This document shows, piece after piece, positions 51,955 to 60,662 of a DNA stretch of 64,000 nt. The DNA comes from JABCYV01 sp963696025 (GTDB taxonomy: Bacteria; Acidobacteriota; Terriglobia; Terriglobales; Acidobacteriaceae). Under the pieces are notes generated by a model, which was given only the letters and a program-made list of their open reading frames with translations, had not been told where the DNA came from and ran no database searches. The position numbers were made by a program, and so were the translations under genes. The first letter of the stretch is position 1. Every line of letters begins with the position of its first letter. The stretch spans positions 682,001 through 746,000 of the forward strand of contig CAVOII010000004.1 of assembly GCA_963696025.1 (NCBI GenBank), read 5' to 3'.

Positions 51955-52455
51955 CTAGCGTCTTTCGACGCTCCGCTCAATGACCTGCTCCGACGTGAGT
52001 CCAAAGATCGGCGGGGTGGGCACCTTCAGTATGGCGAGGTAGATGTAGAGCTGGCCGCGATGGTGGATCTCATGTTCCAGCATCGCGCGCATCCATTTCC
52101 ATGTCGCGATGGCCGCGCCATCCGGCGTCCTGCATTCGCCATTCAGGTCGGTGAGGCGGGAGATAATCTCCGACGATTCTTTGTGCAGCGCTTCCATGAA
52201 GGAAAGGATCTCATCATAACTGGGAGCCAATTGCCGGCCGCAACCGGCGTATCGGCTCGGCTTGCCCGCGAGGGTTTCGGCGAAGATGTAGCGATTGGCA
52301 CCGGCGATGTGCCGCGCCAAGTCTCCTAGTGTGAATTTGCCTTCGCGAAACGACCAGTCGACTTTGTCCGGAGGAATACAGCGGACGACCCGCATAGTGC
52401 GCTTGTGAATTTTGTCGAAGTAGTCCAGAAATACGTTCAGGTCGTGAATCTCCAT
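51955..52455 (-). CDS. DinB-fold protein
   Basis: 166 residues. FTLGDLARHIAGANRYIFAETLAG and MRAMLEHEIHHRGQLYIYLAIL provide the three His of the DinB metal site. HHRGQ is the usual C-terminal form. Probably a metal-dependent thiol S-transferase or hydrolase. The ATG at 52455 follows AAGGAGTGTGAGAC. Lies 142 bases downstream of the PLP gamma-synthase on the same strand, so possibly co-transcribed. Confidence 0.85.
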   Translation of the reverse strand: MEIHDLNVFLDYFDKIHKRTMRVVRCIPPDKVDWSFREGKFTLGDLARHIAGANRYIFAETLAGKPSRYAGCGRQLAPSYDEILSFMEALHKESSEIISRLTDLNGECRTPDGAAIATWKWMRAMLEHEIHHRGQLYIYLAILKVPTPPIFGLTSEQVIERSVERR

Positions 52456-52596
52456 GTCTCACACTCCTTATTGCTGCTGCGCAGAAATTCGAAAAATGTG
52501 GTAAAGCGGCCATCATATGCCACAGGCGACTCGCAAAGAACGCGAGAAATGGCGCACCCGGCCGCACTCTCGTGTATCACGAAAGGCATTTTCGCT

Positions 52597-53790
52597 TTAA
52601 GCGCGCAATGCTTGGAACCCTCGGCGAAGATCGCCCAGCAAGTCAGCCATATCTTCGATTCCCACCGACAAGCGGACAAGCCCAGGGGCGATTCCGGTAT
52701 TTTGTGCTGCGGTACCGAGCTGATCCTCGCCCCAATCGATGTCGAAGGGGATCTCGATTACCGACTCGACTCCTCCTAAACTCGTCGCCACCGGAATCAA
52801 CTGGAGTGCGTCGACGAACTTTGTGGCCGCTTCAAACCCTCCTTTGAACTGGAAGGAAAGCACGCCCCCTCCACCGCGCATTTGCTTGGTTGCCAACTCA
52901 TAGTGGGGAGATCCTTCCAGATAGGGATAATTGACGCCCTCGATCTCCGTCTGATCTTTGAGGAATCTTGCGATGGCCAGAGCTGAATCCGTCTGCCGCT
53001 GCATGCGGATCCCGAGCGATTTGATGCCTCGCAAGAGCAGCCAGCTGGCATGCGAATCGAGAACAGTGCCCAGCAGCCTTTGCATGCTCCCGATATTGGC
53101 TATTAGTTCGCTTCTCCCCGCCGCCGCACCGCACATCACATCGGAATGTCCGGCAAGAAACTTCGTGGCTGAATGCAGTACGACACTCGCGCCTAGACCT
53201 ATCGGATTCTGCAAGTACGGGCTAGCAAACGTGCTGTCGATTAGGACCGGAACTCCTGCTTCTTGTGCGATTGCGGAAATGGCAGCGATGTCGGCGATTC
53301 GAAGCAGAGGATTGGAGGGGCTTTCGATGTAAACCAGCTTTGTTGTGGCCCGAATTGCACTACGGACTTCACGAAGGTCAGGGACATTGACAAAGGTCGT
53401 CTCGACTCCGAAAGTTCGCAATGTTTCGTTCAAGAATGTAAAAGTTTGAGCGAAGATTTCCCGCTGCGCCACCACGTGCGCCCCGGCAGACCCCGCTAGC
53501 GCCATGAGGGTCGTGGAGATTGCTCCCATTCCTGAACCGAAGACGAGTGCTGACTCGGCGCCCTCAAGCAGGGCAATTTTATCGGCGGCTGCTCGCGACG
53601 TCGGATGGCCAAATCGCTGATACACCATTTCCGATCCGTCGCGAAAATCTTTTCCCAGTTGACGACTGGATTCCGCTTCGAAGTTGACCGCTGGATGGAT
53701 CGGCATGCTTAGAGGACGTTGCTTCTTTTGGAAATCGTTGTATGTCTTGGTGGCTTTCGTTTCCAGCGTAAGTTTAATATTGGAATTCAA
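52597..53790 (-). CDS. Cys/Met metabolism PLP enzyme (cystathionine gamma-synthase/lyase type)
   Basis: 397 residues from a TTG with AGGGAGA upstream (frame open to 53823). ALVFGSGMGAISTTLMALA, VYIESPSNPLLRIADI (PLP Asp side) and VVLHSATKFLAGHSDVMCGA with the Schiff-base Lys are clear; LVRLSVGIEDMADLLGDLRRGF closes the fold. Such enzymes do gamma/beta elimination or replacement on Cys/homoserine derivatives and release enamines, which RidA removes. Probably under palindrome promoter 4. Confidence 0.85.
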   Translation of the reverse strand: MNSNIKLTLETKATKTYNDFQKKQRPLSMPIHPAVNFEAESSRQLGKDFRDGSEMVYQRFGHPTSRAAADKIALLEGAESALVFGSGMGAISTTLMALAGSAGAHVVAQREIFAQTFTFLNETLRTFGVETTFVNVPDLREVRSAIRATTKLVYIESPSNPLLRIADIAAISAIAQEAGVPVLIDSTFASPYLQNPIGLGASVVLHSATKFLAGHSDVMCGAAAGRSELIANIGSMQRLLGTVLDSHASWLLLRGIKSLGIRMQRQTDSALAIARFLKDQTEIEGVNYPYLEGSPHYELATKQMRGGGGVLSFQFKGGFEAATKFVDALQLIPVATSLGGVESVIEIPFDIDWGEDQLGTAAQNTGIAPGLVRLSVGIEDMADLLGDLRRGFQALRA

Positions 53791-53926
53791 TCCGGTTCTC
53801 CCTTTCCCAATTGTCGAAACCACAACACCAATCGTGTCTGCTCGGAGCTTCGCACGCGATCATTCGATGAGAGTCCCTGGAGCAAGATTCTCGGATTGGG
53901 ATACCATGCGCGGGCTCCCGCTTCGT

Positions 53927-54118
53927 TCACGCCCGGAATACGCCTCGAGAAGCATTCCACAATCCCATCCTCTCCCTTTGCGAGAGTTGGTTGAAGAATT
54001 CTTTCTGCGGGTCGCTGACCAACTGCCACGTTTGCACGTCGCCTCCGTCCATGACGTGATTCGCGATGTGGGTGAGAACATCCGCCAAGTAAATCCCGGG
54101 GGCCCGTTTGTCGCTCAT
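53927..54118 (-). CDS. Small hypothetical protein
   Basis: 63 residues: APGIYLADVLTHIANHVMDGGDVQTWQLVSDPQKEFFNQLSQRERMGLWN. GGCGAGG is just upstream. The sequence looks real but matches nothing I recognise. First frame behind promoter 4, before the PLP enzyme. The C-terminus may be truncated. Confidence 0.45.
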   Translation of the reverse strand: MSDKRAPGIYLADVLTHIANHVMDGGDVQTWQLVSDPQKEFFNQLSQRERMGLWNASRGVFRA

Positions 54119-54245
54119 CGCCTCGCCTTTCGTGCGTTCTCAGCGAAGTCCCGCGTGTTAAGAGCTTTGTTCAATCTGGAGCGCGTCAAGCCTTTTATAT
54201 ATGGACATCGGATTTCATTTCTTCCTGTAAGTTTGTTTTGTTATC

Positions 54246-54297
54246 GTCATTTAGCCAATGGACGAAGAATAGTGACACAGAGTTCGTCAACTGTCCA
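54246..54297 (-). promoter_or_regulatory. Palindrome promoter 4 (toward the PLP enzyme)
   Basis: Minus strand: TGGACA (54292-54297), 18 bases, ACTATT (54268-54273), 4 bases, operator 54246-54263, plus-strand GTCATTTAGCCAATGGAC. Weaker match than promoters 1 and 2, but with the same spacing. Confidence 0.5.
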
Positions 54298-54299
54298 GA

Positions 54300-54462
54300 C
54301 TGGGTTCGTCCAGTTGACACTTGTCATTCCTTTCTTTGAGAAGACGCCCGCAGCAGGAACTGCTGCGGGCGTCAGGTAGCCGAGGGACCGGTGGGGGCGC
54401 ACGGTGTTGTAGATCTTTTCCCTCTGGCGCAGTTCGCGAATCAGACATTTTGTGCTTGACAA
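54300..54462 (-). pseudogene. Transposase C-terminal fragment
   Basis: REKIYNTVRPHRSLGYLTPA is the end of an IS3/IS481-type DDE transposase. No catalytic residues remain. It sits between operators 4 and 5. Confidence 0.7.
54343..54373. repeat. 14-bp perfect hairpin
   Basis: GACGCCCGCAGCAG and its exact complement flank a GAA loop. It lies inside the transposase fragment. Strong enough to act as a transcription barrier between two divergent promoters, but no U-tract follows. Confidence 0.7.
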
Positions 54463-54507
54463 TCAGTTAAAGCGTTATTATATTACATCGTCACTTAGCA
54501 AAGTTAC
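54456..54507 (+). promoter_or_regulatory. Palindrome promoter 5 (for the exported protein at 54592)
   Basis: TTGACA (54456-54461), 17 bases, TATATT (54479-54484), 5 bases, operator-like GTCACTTAGCAAAGTTAC (54490-54507). The best -35/-10 pair of the set on the plus strand. Confidence 0.6.
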
Positions 54508-54591
54508 GACATACGGGTGAAATTATTTCGTGGTGCGGTTGACTTTTGCCGACCTACTTCGTCTACACTACTAACCTTCAGAGGGTGAGCT

Positions 54592-55233
54592 ATGACGACG
54601 CCTTTCTACAAAATCGTGCTGGGAACTGCGATTCTCGCGATGAGCAATCTGGCCGCCGTCGCCCAGACGAATACCATCAAGCCAGCGTACGATTTTTCCC
54701 TTTCGCGCGAAGAGAAAATCAAGCTGGCCGAGAGCGCGGGCCCACCCGAGGTTTCCAGCAAGGCTACTGTCTATGTTCTTGACAGCACTGGCTACGTAAA
54801 AGTCCGAGACGGAAGCAATGGCTTCTCCTGCTTTGTGGATCGGCAAGCGCCGGTTAATCTGGAACCCACTTGTTTTGACGCTGAAGGAAGCGCAACGACG
54901 CTCCTAACCCGGCTCTTCGTAGAGGCGCAACGCGCGCTGGGGAAGAACGAGGACCAAATCAAGGCTGATCTCGATGAGGGTTATCGGACTGGGAAGTTCC
55001 AGGCCCCGCGCAATCCCGGAATCGTTTACATGCTTTCAGACCTGGGCTACCTTTTGGTTCCCACGGCGAACAAATTGGTTCACATTCCGCCGCATCTGAT
55101 GTTTTATGCGCCTTATGTCACCGACAAGGATATCGGTTCCCCGCCAAGTGCGCGGAACATGCCTCGCGTGCTTAGGGCGGGCCAGCCGGACGCTTACATT
55201 ATTGTGATGGCGCCATCCGAGGGAGTGCACTGA
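54592..55233 (+). CDS. Exported hypothetical protein
   Basis: 213 residues. Signal peptide MTTPFYKIVLGTAILAMSNLAAVAQ. Mature part with SSKATVYVLDSTGYVKVRDGSNGFSCFVDRQ and MLSDLGYLLVPTANKLVHIPPHLMFYAPYV; two Cys could pair. I know similar exported proteins from environmental bacteria, without function. GGTGAGC precedes the ATG. Driven by promoter 5. Confidence 0.7.
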   Translation: MTTPFYKIVLGTAILAMSNLAAVAQTNTIKPAYDFSLSREEKIKLAESAGPPEVSSKATVYVLDSTGYVKVRDGSNGFSCFVDRQAPVNLEPTCFDAEGSATTLLTRLFVEAQRALGKNEDQIKADLDEGYRTGKFQAPRNPGIVYMLSDLGYLLVPTANKLVHIPPHLMFYAPYVTDKDIGSPPSARNMPRVLRAGQPDAYIIVMAPSEGVH

Positions 55234-55258
55234 GTTTCTTCGGGGAAATCGGGAAATC

Positions 55259-55321
55259 GGGGACAGACGGAACGTTCCCCAATTTCCCGTCACGAAAAAA
55301 GGAAACGTCCCGTCTGTCCCC
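55259..55321. repeat. 18-bp inverted repeat upstream of a tandem repeat
   Basis: GGGGACAGACGGAACGTT (55259-55276) and its near-complement (55304-55321, 17 of 18) with a 27-base loop. The tandem repeat starts at its right arm. Confidence 0.7.
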
Positions 55322-55412
55322 AGTTCCCCCCGTCCCTAGTTCCCCCCCGTCCCCAGTTCCCCCCCGTCCCCAGTTCCCCCCCGTCCCCAGTTCCCCCCCG
55401 TCCCCAGTTCCC
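55315..55412. repeat. 17-bp tandem repeat (about 6 units)
   Basis: Unit GTCCCCAGTTCCCCCCC repeated about six times, with one T substitution and slight length changes at both ends. All-pyrimidine-rich on one strand. Not a CRISPR, since there are no unique spacers. Confidence 0.85.
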
Positions 55413-55439
55413 CCGTGCGGTCGGGCGAGGTGCGCGAGC

Positions 55440-55745
55440 TTCTTTTCATGCCGGACCCGAAGCGAGCAACGCAATAGCCTCACCCGCCGCGACTTCGGGC
55501 GGGTGGGATGGCCGCAGACGACCACGGAGACGCCGAGTCCTTCGAAGATGGGCAAGAGGCGGTCATCGGGCGTGAGGCGGGTAAAGGTTTCGGTGTCGTT
55601 GCGCGGTGTGGCATGGCAGAAAAGCACGTCGCCGCGGCCAGGAATCTCGATATGGCATGTGGGCGGCCAGCCTTCTAACAACCGCTGATGTTGGGTGTTT
55701 AGTTGCTGCGCGGTCCTGAACTCATTTTCGCCGCTGGCATTCCAC
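55440..55745 (-). pseudogene. Metallophosphoesterase fragment
   Basis: TAQQLNTQHQRLLEGWPPTCHIEIPGRGDVLFCHATPRNDTETFTRLTPDDRLLPIFEGLGVSVVVCGH is the middle of a YfcE-like phosphoesterase, with the FCHATP and VCGH metal motifs. Both ends are missing. The frame then runs into the tandem repeat. Confidence 0.7.
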
Positions 55746-55779
55746 GCCGGCGCGCCAATTTACATCCCAGTTGCCAAGA

Positions 55780-56538
55780 TTAGGATTCCAGCAGCGCCCG
55801 TAACTTGTGAGCGTATCTGCGGCTCGACGTGACCACTGTTCCTTCTGCCAGTACGATGTCGTAAACCCCATCGAACATCGGACGAATCTCGCCAATGCTG
55901 GCACCGTTCACGATGGCCGATTTCCGCACGCGGATGAAGTGGTGTGGCGCCAGCTTCTCTTCCAGGTGTGCCAGGGTTTCCCGCAACAGGTGACTGTCGC
56001 TGGCGGTGTGTATGCAGGCATAGTTTCCCGTGGCTTCGATCCACAAAACGTGGGAAACGGGAACAAAGAAAATCCGCTTCTTGTCCTTCACCACAAAGCG
56101 TTCCAACGGGCGGAGACTACGGAGGGATTGGAGCAGTGGTTCGAGACCTCGATTTGCTTTCCTGCCTTGTTCGAGGACCTGGCGTGCGTGAACCAGTGCC
56201 TTGGCAAATCGCTCTTTATCATACGGTTTCAAGAGATAGTCAACAGCGTGCACTTCGAATGCACGAATGGCGTGCGCATCGTGAGCCGTGACGAAGATAT
56301 ATACGGGAGCGGGGCCGGTCGATGGCTCCACATTTTCGATGACTCCAAAACCATCCAGATCAGGCATCAGCACATCGAGAAAAACGATGTCGGGATGAAG
56401 TTCATTGATCTGCTCCACCGCACTTATTCCGTTCGCCGCCTCGCCTACAACTTCAATGCCGTTGTGTTCGGCCAGATAGCGACGGATACCGCGCCGGGCG
56501 ATCGGTTCGTCATCGACGATGAGGACTCGCGTCTTCAT
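55780..56538 (-). CDS. LytTR-family response regulator
   Basis: 252 residues. Receiver: VLIVDDEPIARRGIRRYL, phospho-Asp in IVFLDVLMPDLDG, FVTAHD, and YLLKPYD. LytTR DNA-binding domain: VVKDKKRIFFVPVSHVLWIEATGNYACIHT and FIRVRKSAIVNGASIGEIRPMF. Start ATG 56538, overlapping the kinase gene by 29 bases. It acts with the LytS-like kinase just upstream; targets unknown. Confidence 0.9.
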   Translation of the reverse strand: MKTRVLIVDDEPIARRGIRRYLAEHNGIEVVGEAANGISAVEQINELHPDIVFLDVLMPDLDGFGVIENVEPSTGPAPVYIFVTAHDAHAIRAFEVHAVDYLLKPYDKERFAKALVHARQVLEQGRKANRGLEPLLQSLRSLRPLERFVVKDKKRIFFVPVSHVLWIEATGNYACIHTASDSHLLRETLAHLEEKLAPHHFIRVRKSAIVNGASIGEIRPMFDGVYDIVLAEGTVVTSSRRYAHKLRALLES

Positions 56539-57661
56539 GAGAACTCCGCAGTGGAATGGTGATGATGGCCTCACAGCCTCGACCGTCGCCCCCGGTAAGT
56601 TCCAGCGACGACTCGTCCCCGTAGAGCTGTTTCAAGCGTGACTGGACATTGGTGAGTCCGACGCCGAATCGCAGGCGCGATCCCGGTGCCGGACCCGGGC
56701 CATCATCGCGGATGCAGAGCCGAACTCTGCCGTTGTGGCGTTGCGCAGCGATCTCTAGCCGGCCTGCGGCGGAATCGACGCTGATGCCGTGCTTGATGGC
56801 ATTCTCAACCAGTGGCTGAAGCGCCAGGCTTGGTACATAGACTGCGAGAAGGTCAGGTGGCACGTCCATGTGAACTTTCAACCGATCATGAAAGCGTGTC
56901 TGTTCGATCTCCAGATACTTGCCGACGAACTCGAGCTCGCTCTGCAAGGTGATCTCGTTCTCCCGCCGTTCGAGGGCCATGCGCAGCAAGTCGCCGAGGC
57001 AGACCAGCAGACGGCTCGCAGCATCGACGTCTTCCTGCATCAGGACTCCAATGGTGTGAAGGCTGTTGAACAAAAAGTGCGGATGTAACTGGCTCTTAAG
57101 GTTCTCAAGTTCGGCATGGGAGAGCTGCGTCTCCAGTTGCGCCGCTATAGTCTGGCGCTCCATAGCGGCCTGGTAAAAGTGGATCGACTGATACAGTCCC
57201 ACAACTAACCAGTACGTAAGCATGCCAGTAAAGCTCATAGATAGAACACTGACTGCGAACGGCGGGAGAAGGCGCAGCACACTAGGATCAGTTGTGCGAA
57301 AAACTGACCGCAGAAGTCCACGGCCCAGAAAGTATTCGGTGACAGATCCCAGGGGAGCCATCATGAGCGACGTGATTGCGTGGATCGCCACATGAGGTAC
57401 AAACCTCGGCCCCGTCAACGGGAACCGTTTGGCCAGACCAATCACAAGCGGTGTGTACGCCGCCCATACGTACCAGTAGACAAGTTCGAGCGCACCCACG
57501 ATTACCCAGCTGACGTGGATACCCTGTACCTTCACCAGCACGATCCTGCGCACGGCAAACAACAGTCCTACAATCGTCCACGCACACAGGATCAAAATCC
57601 ATCTCGTCCGTCCCATATCTGGTGTGGCCTGCAGCAAGGGGTGTGTCGACCCCTCCGGCAC
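56510..57661 (-). CDS. LytS/YpdA-type sensor histidine kinase
   Basis: 383 residues. Four to six membrane helices in the first ~170 residues, then the His_kinase motif QLHPHFLFNSLHTI (phospho-acceptor His) and an HATPase domain with QPLVENAIKHGI and RDDGPGP...GVGLTNVQSRL. The classical partner of LytTR regulators; the ligand is unknown. The only visible start is near 57661. Overlaps the response regulator gene. Confidence 0.9.
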   Translation of the reverse strand: MPEGSTHPLLQATPDMGRTRWILILCAWTIVGLLFAVRRIVLVKVQGIHVSWVIVGALELVYWYVWAAYTPLVIGLAKRFPLTGPRFVPHVAIHAITSLMMAPLGSVTEYFLGRGLLRSVFRTTDPSVLRLLPPFAVSVLSMSFTGMLTYWLVVGLYQSIHFYQAAMERQTIAAQLETQLSHAELENLKSQLHPHFLFNSLHTIGVLMQEDVDAASRLLVCLGDLLRMALERRENEITLQSELEFVGKYLEIEQTRFHDRLKVHMDVPPDLLAVYVPSLALQPLVENAIKHGISVDSAAGRLEIAAQRHNGRVRLCIRDDGPGPAPGSRLRFGVGLTNVQSRLKQLYGDESSLELTGGDGRGCEAIITIPLRSSHEDASPHRR

Positions 57662-57667
57662 GGATTA

Positions 57668-58215
57668 TAGCTGAACCTTCGAAGGAGACATCACTGAGGA
57701 CAGGGCCGTCGAGAGCGCCAAGTTCTCTCGGCAAAGCAATTTCACCGGTCCACCGGGGCCAGGTTTGCGAGCTGGCAATCGGGCAGTTGCTGGCAAAACG
57801 CGGCAACTCCACAACGATCGCAGCTGCAGAAGGGCCTTTGTCTAGGTTGATCGGGGAGAAGGGTAAGGAGCTCAAGACTCCACGTGCTGCCATCCCAATG
57901 TTCAACGAAGCGTTTGAAAAGGAAGGTACAAAGTCTTTGGCCGCTAACCGCCCAGACGTTTGTGCTGGACACCGCTGCCACGTTTGAATTCCGGTATTGC
58001 CCTGTGAACGGATCCGTGGCAACAGTACTTGACGGCCAACTCTGACCGCTTGTCTCGTTTCGGACACCGCATGTCACTTTTCCTGCAAACACCGGTTCTT
58101 CGCGGCATATGTTCCGTAAGGAGGGGGCATCGCCAAGAACGTATTGGCGTTGCGATGACGCTGTGGCCGACAGGGCATACAAGAGGAGAAGAAGCGAATG
58201 AAATCGAGTATTGAC
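57668..58215 (-). pseudogene. Secreted repeat-protein fragment
   Basis: FHSLLLLLYALSATASS looks like a signal peptide. Later NVAAVSSTNVWAVSG and FVEHWDGSTWSLE are repeats of a secreted propeller-type protein common in soil bacteria. Frame changes near 57850 and no proper end; only about one repeat unit is left. Confidence 0.5.
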
Positions 58216-58309
58216 ACGCGTTCGAATGGTTGTAAAGCCTGAAGGCTGATGTCTGGGAAATTGCGGCTGCGGCAGTCCGCCCGATTCACCAAAAAAAGAT
58301 GAGGACAAA

Positions 58310-58843
58310 ATGAAGACAACTCTTGTGATCCCTGCCTTGCTGTTACTCGCAGCGTCGGCGGCTGCACAAACAACGCCCGCGCCAACGAAGGACCCGGTCA
58401 GCTCCGCCCTACGAGACATCCTGCCCGGCCGGCGGAAAAACACCGTCGCAGCCGTCGAGGCCATGCCCGCCGAGAAATTCAACTACAAACCCACCGCCGA
58501 CCAGATGACATTCGGCCATCTCGTCGTCCACATAGCCGAAACAAATGATCTGCTATGCAGCAAGGCCGCTGCTGTCCCCGCTCCCAAGGTCGACGAGGTG
58601 AAAGAGACGGACTCGAAAGACAAGCTCGTGGCCGCGCTCAAAGCCTCCTTCGATTTCTGTTCCGACGCGCTGGCGAAAATGGACGACTCAAGACTAGCCG
58701 AGACCACGGAAATCTTCCCCGGGCGCCAGGGTTCCCGTGCATGGGCCAGCATGATCCTCGCAGGTACTTGGGCCGACCACTATGCCGAAGCTGCAATGTA
58801 TCTGCGCTTGAACGGTGTGTTGCCGCCGACCGCCAAGAAATAA
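58310..58843 (+). CDS. Exported DinB-family protein
   Basis: 177 residues. Signal peptide MKTTLVIPALLLLAASAAAQ, then a DinB fold with MTFGHLVVHIAETNDLLCSKAA and ILAGTWADHYAEAAMYLRLNG. Metal His at HLVVHI and DHY. Unlike the three other DinB proteins in the window it should be periplasmic. The GAGGACAAA near the start is a fair ribosome site. Confidence 0.8.
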   Translation: MKTTLVIPALLLLAASAAAQTTPAPTKDPVSSALRDILPGRRKNTVAAVEAMPAEKFNYKPTADQMTFGHLVVHIAETNDLLCSKAAAVPAPKVDEVKETDSKDKLVAALKASFDFCSDALAKMDDSRLAETTEIFPGRQGSRAWASMILAGTWADHYAEAAMYLRLNGVLPPTAKK

Positions 58844-59089
58844 GAGGGGAAGAAGATTGGCAACTTCAATACGCTGCAGCTTTCTACGCATGAATCTGGG
58901 GGGTCGCATTCTGGTCTCCTCGTTAGTGGCGGTAATCGTAACGGCTGCAGCCGGGGCGCAGAGTGTATTTTGTGAGTGCCACTGAACCAATGGTTAACCT
59001 CCATGCTAATGTCGACTTCGGAGCACTCGGGACAGGTCAGATTAATCCGGGTGTTAGCCGAGTAGAGATATATCACAACAGGAGAGAAA

Positions 59090-59533
59090 ATGATTAAGAC
59101 TATTATCTTATCCATGTGTCTCGCAGCTTCCTCACTTTCGCTTAATGCACGTGCCGAGCAAGATGATGAGCGTGCGTATACTGAGGGCCCGGTCACTGAG
59201 GAGGACTACATAGGAGTTGAGTACGGGCATTTTGAAGAGTACATCGATTGGCTAAATTCGACATGGAAGCCGACCATGGAAGCCATGAAGAAAGCTGGGC
59301 TAATCATCGATTACAAGGTCTTCAGGCTCACTCCAAAATCACCGGATCAGCCCAATATAATTCTCTGGATCACTTATAAAAACATGGCGGCTTTAGATAA
59401 AGGCATCGAGCTAGAAGCAGTGGCCAAGAAAGTAATCGGTAGCACCGAGTTTCAGAACAAGGCCAGAGTGGTCCGGAATGAATACAGAAAAGTTCTGGGC
59501 ACTGAATTGATTCGTGAACTTATTTTAAAATGA
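59090..59533 (+). CDS. Exported protein, possibly horizontally acquired
   Basis: 147 residues with signal peptide MIKTIILSMCLAASSLSLNARA. VEYGHFEEYIDWLNSTWKPTMEAMKKAGLIIDYKVF and LWITYKNMAALDKG suggest a small secreted alpha/beta protein. Visibly AT-richer than its neighbours (TTA, ATA and AAA codons). I have seen close relatives in marine gammaproteobacteria. Ribosome site GGAGAGAAA. Confidence 0.7.
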   Translation: MIKTIILSMCLAASSLSLNARAEQDDERAYTEGPVTEEDYIGVEYGHFEEYIDWLNSTWKPTMEAMKKAGLIIDYKVFRLTPKSPDQPNIILWITYKNMAALDKGIELEAVAKKVIGSTEFQNKARVVRNEYRKVLGTELIRELILK

Positions 59534-59752
59534 AATTGTTATGCGTGTTCAAAGAGCGCGCGCCAATATTTATAGAGCTCGCATGGCGTATCTCGTTATC
59601 ATCCGCCAGCAGACTTCTTGCGTATAATTACTGGAGATAAAAAGACATCCACCTCCGCCTCCTCACCGTCGTTCACGCTCTTTTATTCCCATTTTCAACG
59701 CCACAACCGACTGAGTGCGCGCGCCGAGGCGTTGGCAGCCAAACGGCTACCA

Positions 59753-60265
59753 CTACATACACCCACCCAAGATGCGGTCGATCTGCCGAAGATGGTTCAA
59801 GTCGTGTGCCGCTTCAAAGCGGACGAACTCCTCGACCGTTTGCCGTCCGCGTACCTCGTGGACCCCATAGCACTCCACCCACCGTGCGCGCGGGACTGAC
59901 TCCAACAGTCGCAGGTTGCTCTCGCGCAGCGCCCGAAAGACCCCTGCCGAAAGGCTCGCATCTTGCTGCGCGTAACCCAAGCGCTCCGCCCATGCCGCCT
60001 CATCCCACCACGTTAAGGCCACGCCCGGATTCGCCAGCATGTTTCGCAATCGCCACCCCATCGCCAGCTCCGCGTCCGCCAAGTGCGCTACGATCTCGGC
60101 AATTGACCACTTTTCAGGTGCAGGGCGCCGGATCAACTCCTCGGGCGCGACATCGCGCAGACGCCGATCGAGCTGCGATGGGGTGGCTTGTTGGACACCG
60201 ATGGGCTCCTCATCGCCAAGATAGCTTAGGACTCGAGTTCGGTATGCTTCGAACGTCTCTGCCAT
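59753..60265 (-). CDS. DinB-fold protein
   Basis: 170 residues from the ATG behind GAGAGG (frame open to 60301). WSIAEIVAHLADAELAMGWRLRNML and RFEAAHDLNHLRQIDRIL carry the three His of the metal site. Fourth DinB protein of the window and the one directly behind palindrome promoter 6 (leader ~180 bases). Thiol-transferase-like chemistry is likely. Confidence 0.85.
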   Translation of the reverse strand: MAETFEAYRTRVLSYLGDEEPIGVQQATPSQLDRRLRDVAPEELIRRPAPEKWSIAEIVAHLADAELAMGWRLRNMLANPGVALTWWDEAAWAERLGYAQQDASLSAGVFRALRESNLRLLESVPRARWVECYGVHEVRGRQTVEEFVRFEAAHDLNHLRQIDRILGGCM

Positions 60266-60444
60266 TGGTCCTCTCGGTAGACTGCGTTTGCGGCCGAACA
60301 TCTCGTGGAGTAGACCGAGCCATCCTGGTTCGCAATCATACGGGTGTGATGACGTAACACAAACACCGCCACCTCACTGCGCTTATAGATGGGAAGGCCC
60401 TGCGCAACGGACGAGGCTCGAAGTGTGAGATCAGCGATCATATA

Positions 60445-60494
60445 GACACTTAGCCAATAAGCGTATTATAACAACTTATGCATGCGGCGGTCAA
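60445..60494 (-). promoter_or_regulatory. Palindrome promoter 6 (for the DinB gene)
   Basis: Minus strand: TTGACC (60489-60494), 18 bases, TATAAT (60465-60470), 2 bases, operator-like sequence at 60445-60462 (plus strand GACACTTAGCCAATAAGC). Same order as promoters 1 and 2. Confidence 0.6.
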
Positions 60495-60662
60495 ACATCA
60501 TCTAGCTACCTTTCCCGAATAAGCTGCGCCTAATTGGAGATGCGCAAACGTGCCGGCCTACGACACGATTCTGACGCCCTGGCGATGGTTTGATCGAAGC
60601 AAATCGCAACTGGTTGGATTCAGTGGCATCGCGTGCATACGAGCCTGGTGGAAGGGATTTTG

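Noticed and set aside
55315..55412. CRISPR array
   Set aside because: The repeat has no unique spacers and no cas genes are in the window; it is a simple tandem repeat.
57288..58067. A 259-codon minus-strand frame
   Set aside because: It overlaps the histidine kinase gene in another frame and changes composition midway; treated as a shadow plus remnants.
60226..60441. A 71-codon frame between promoter 6 and the DinB start
   Set aside because: It overlaps the DinB gene start by 40 bases, lacks a ribosome site and has no recognised family; treated as leader sequence.
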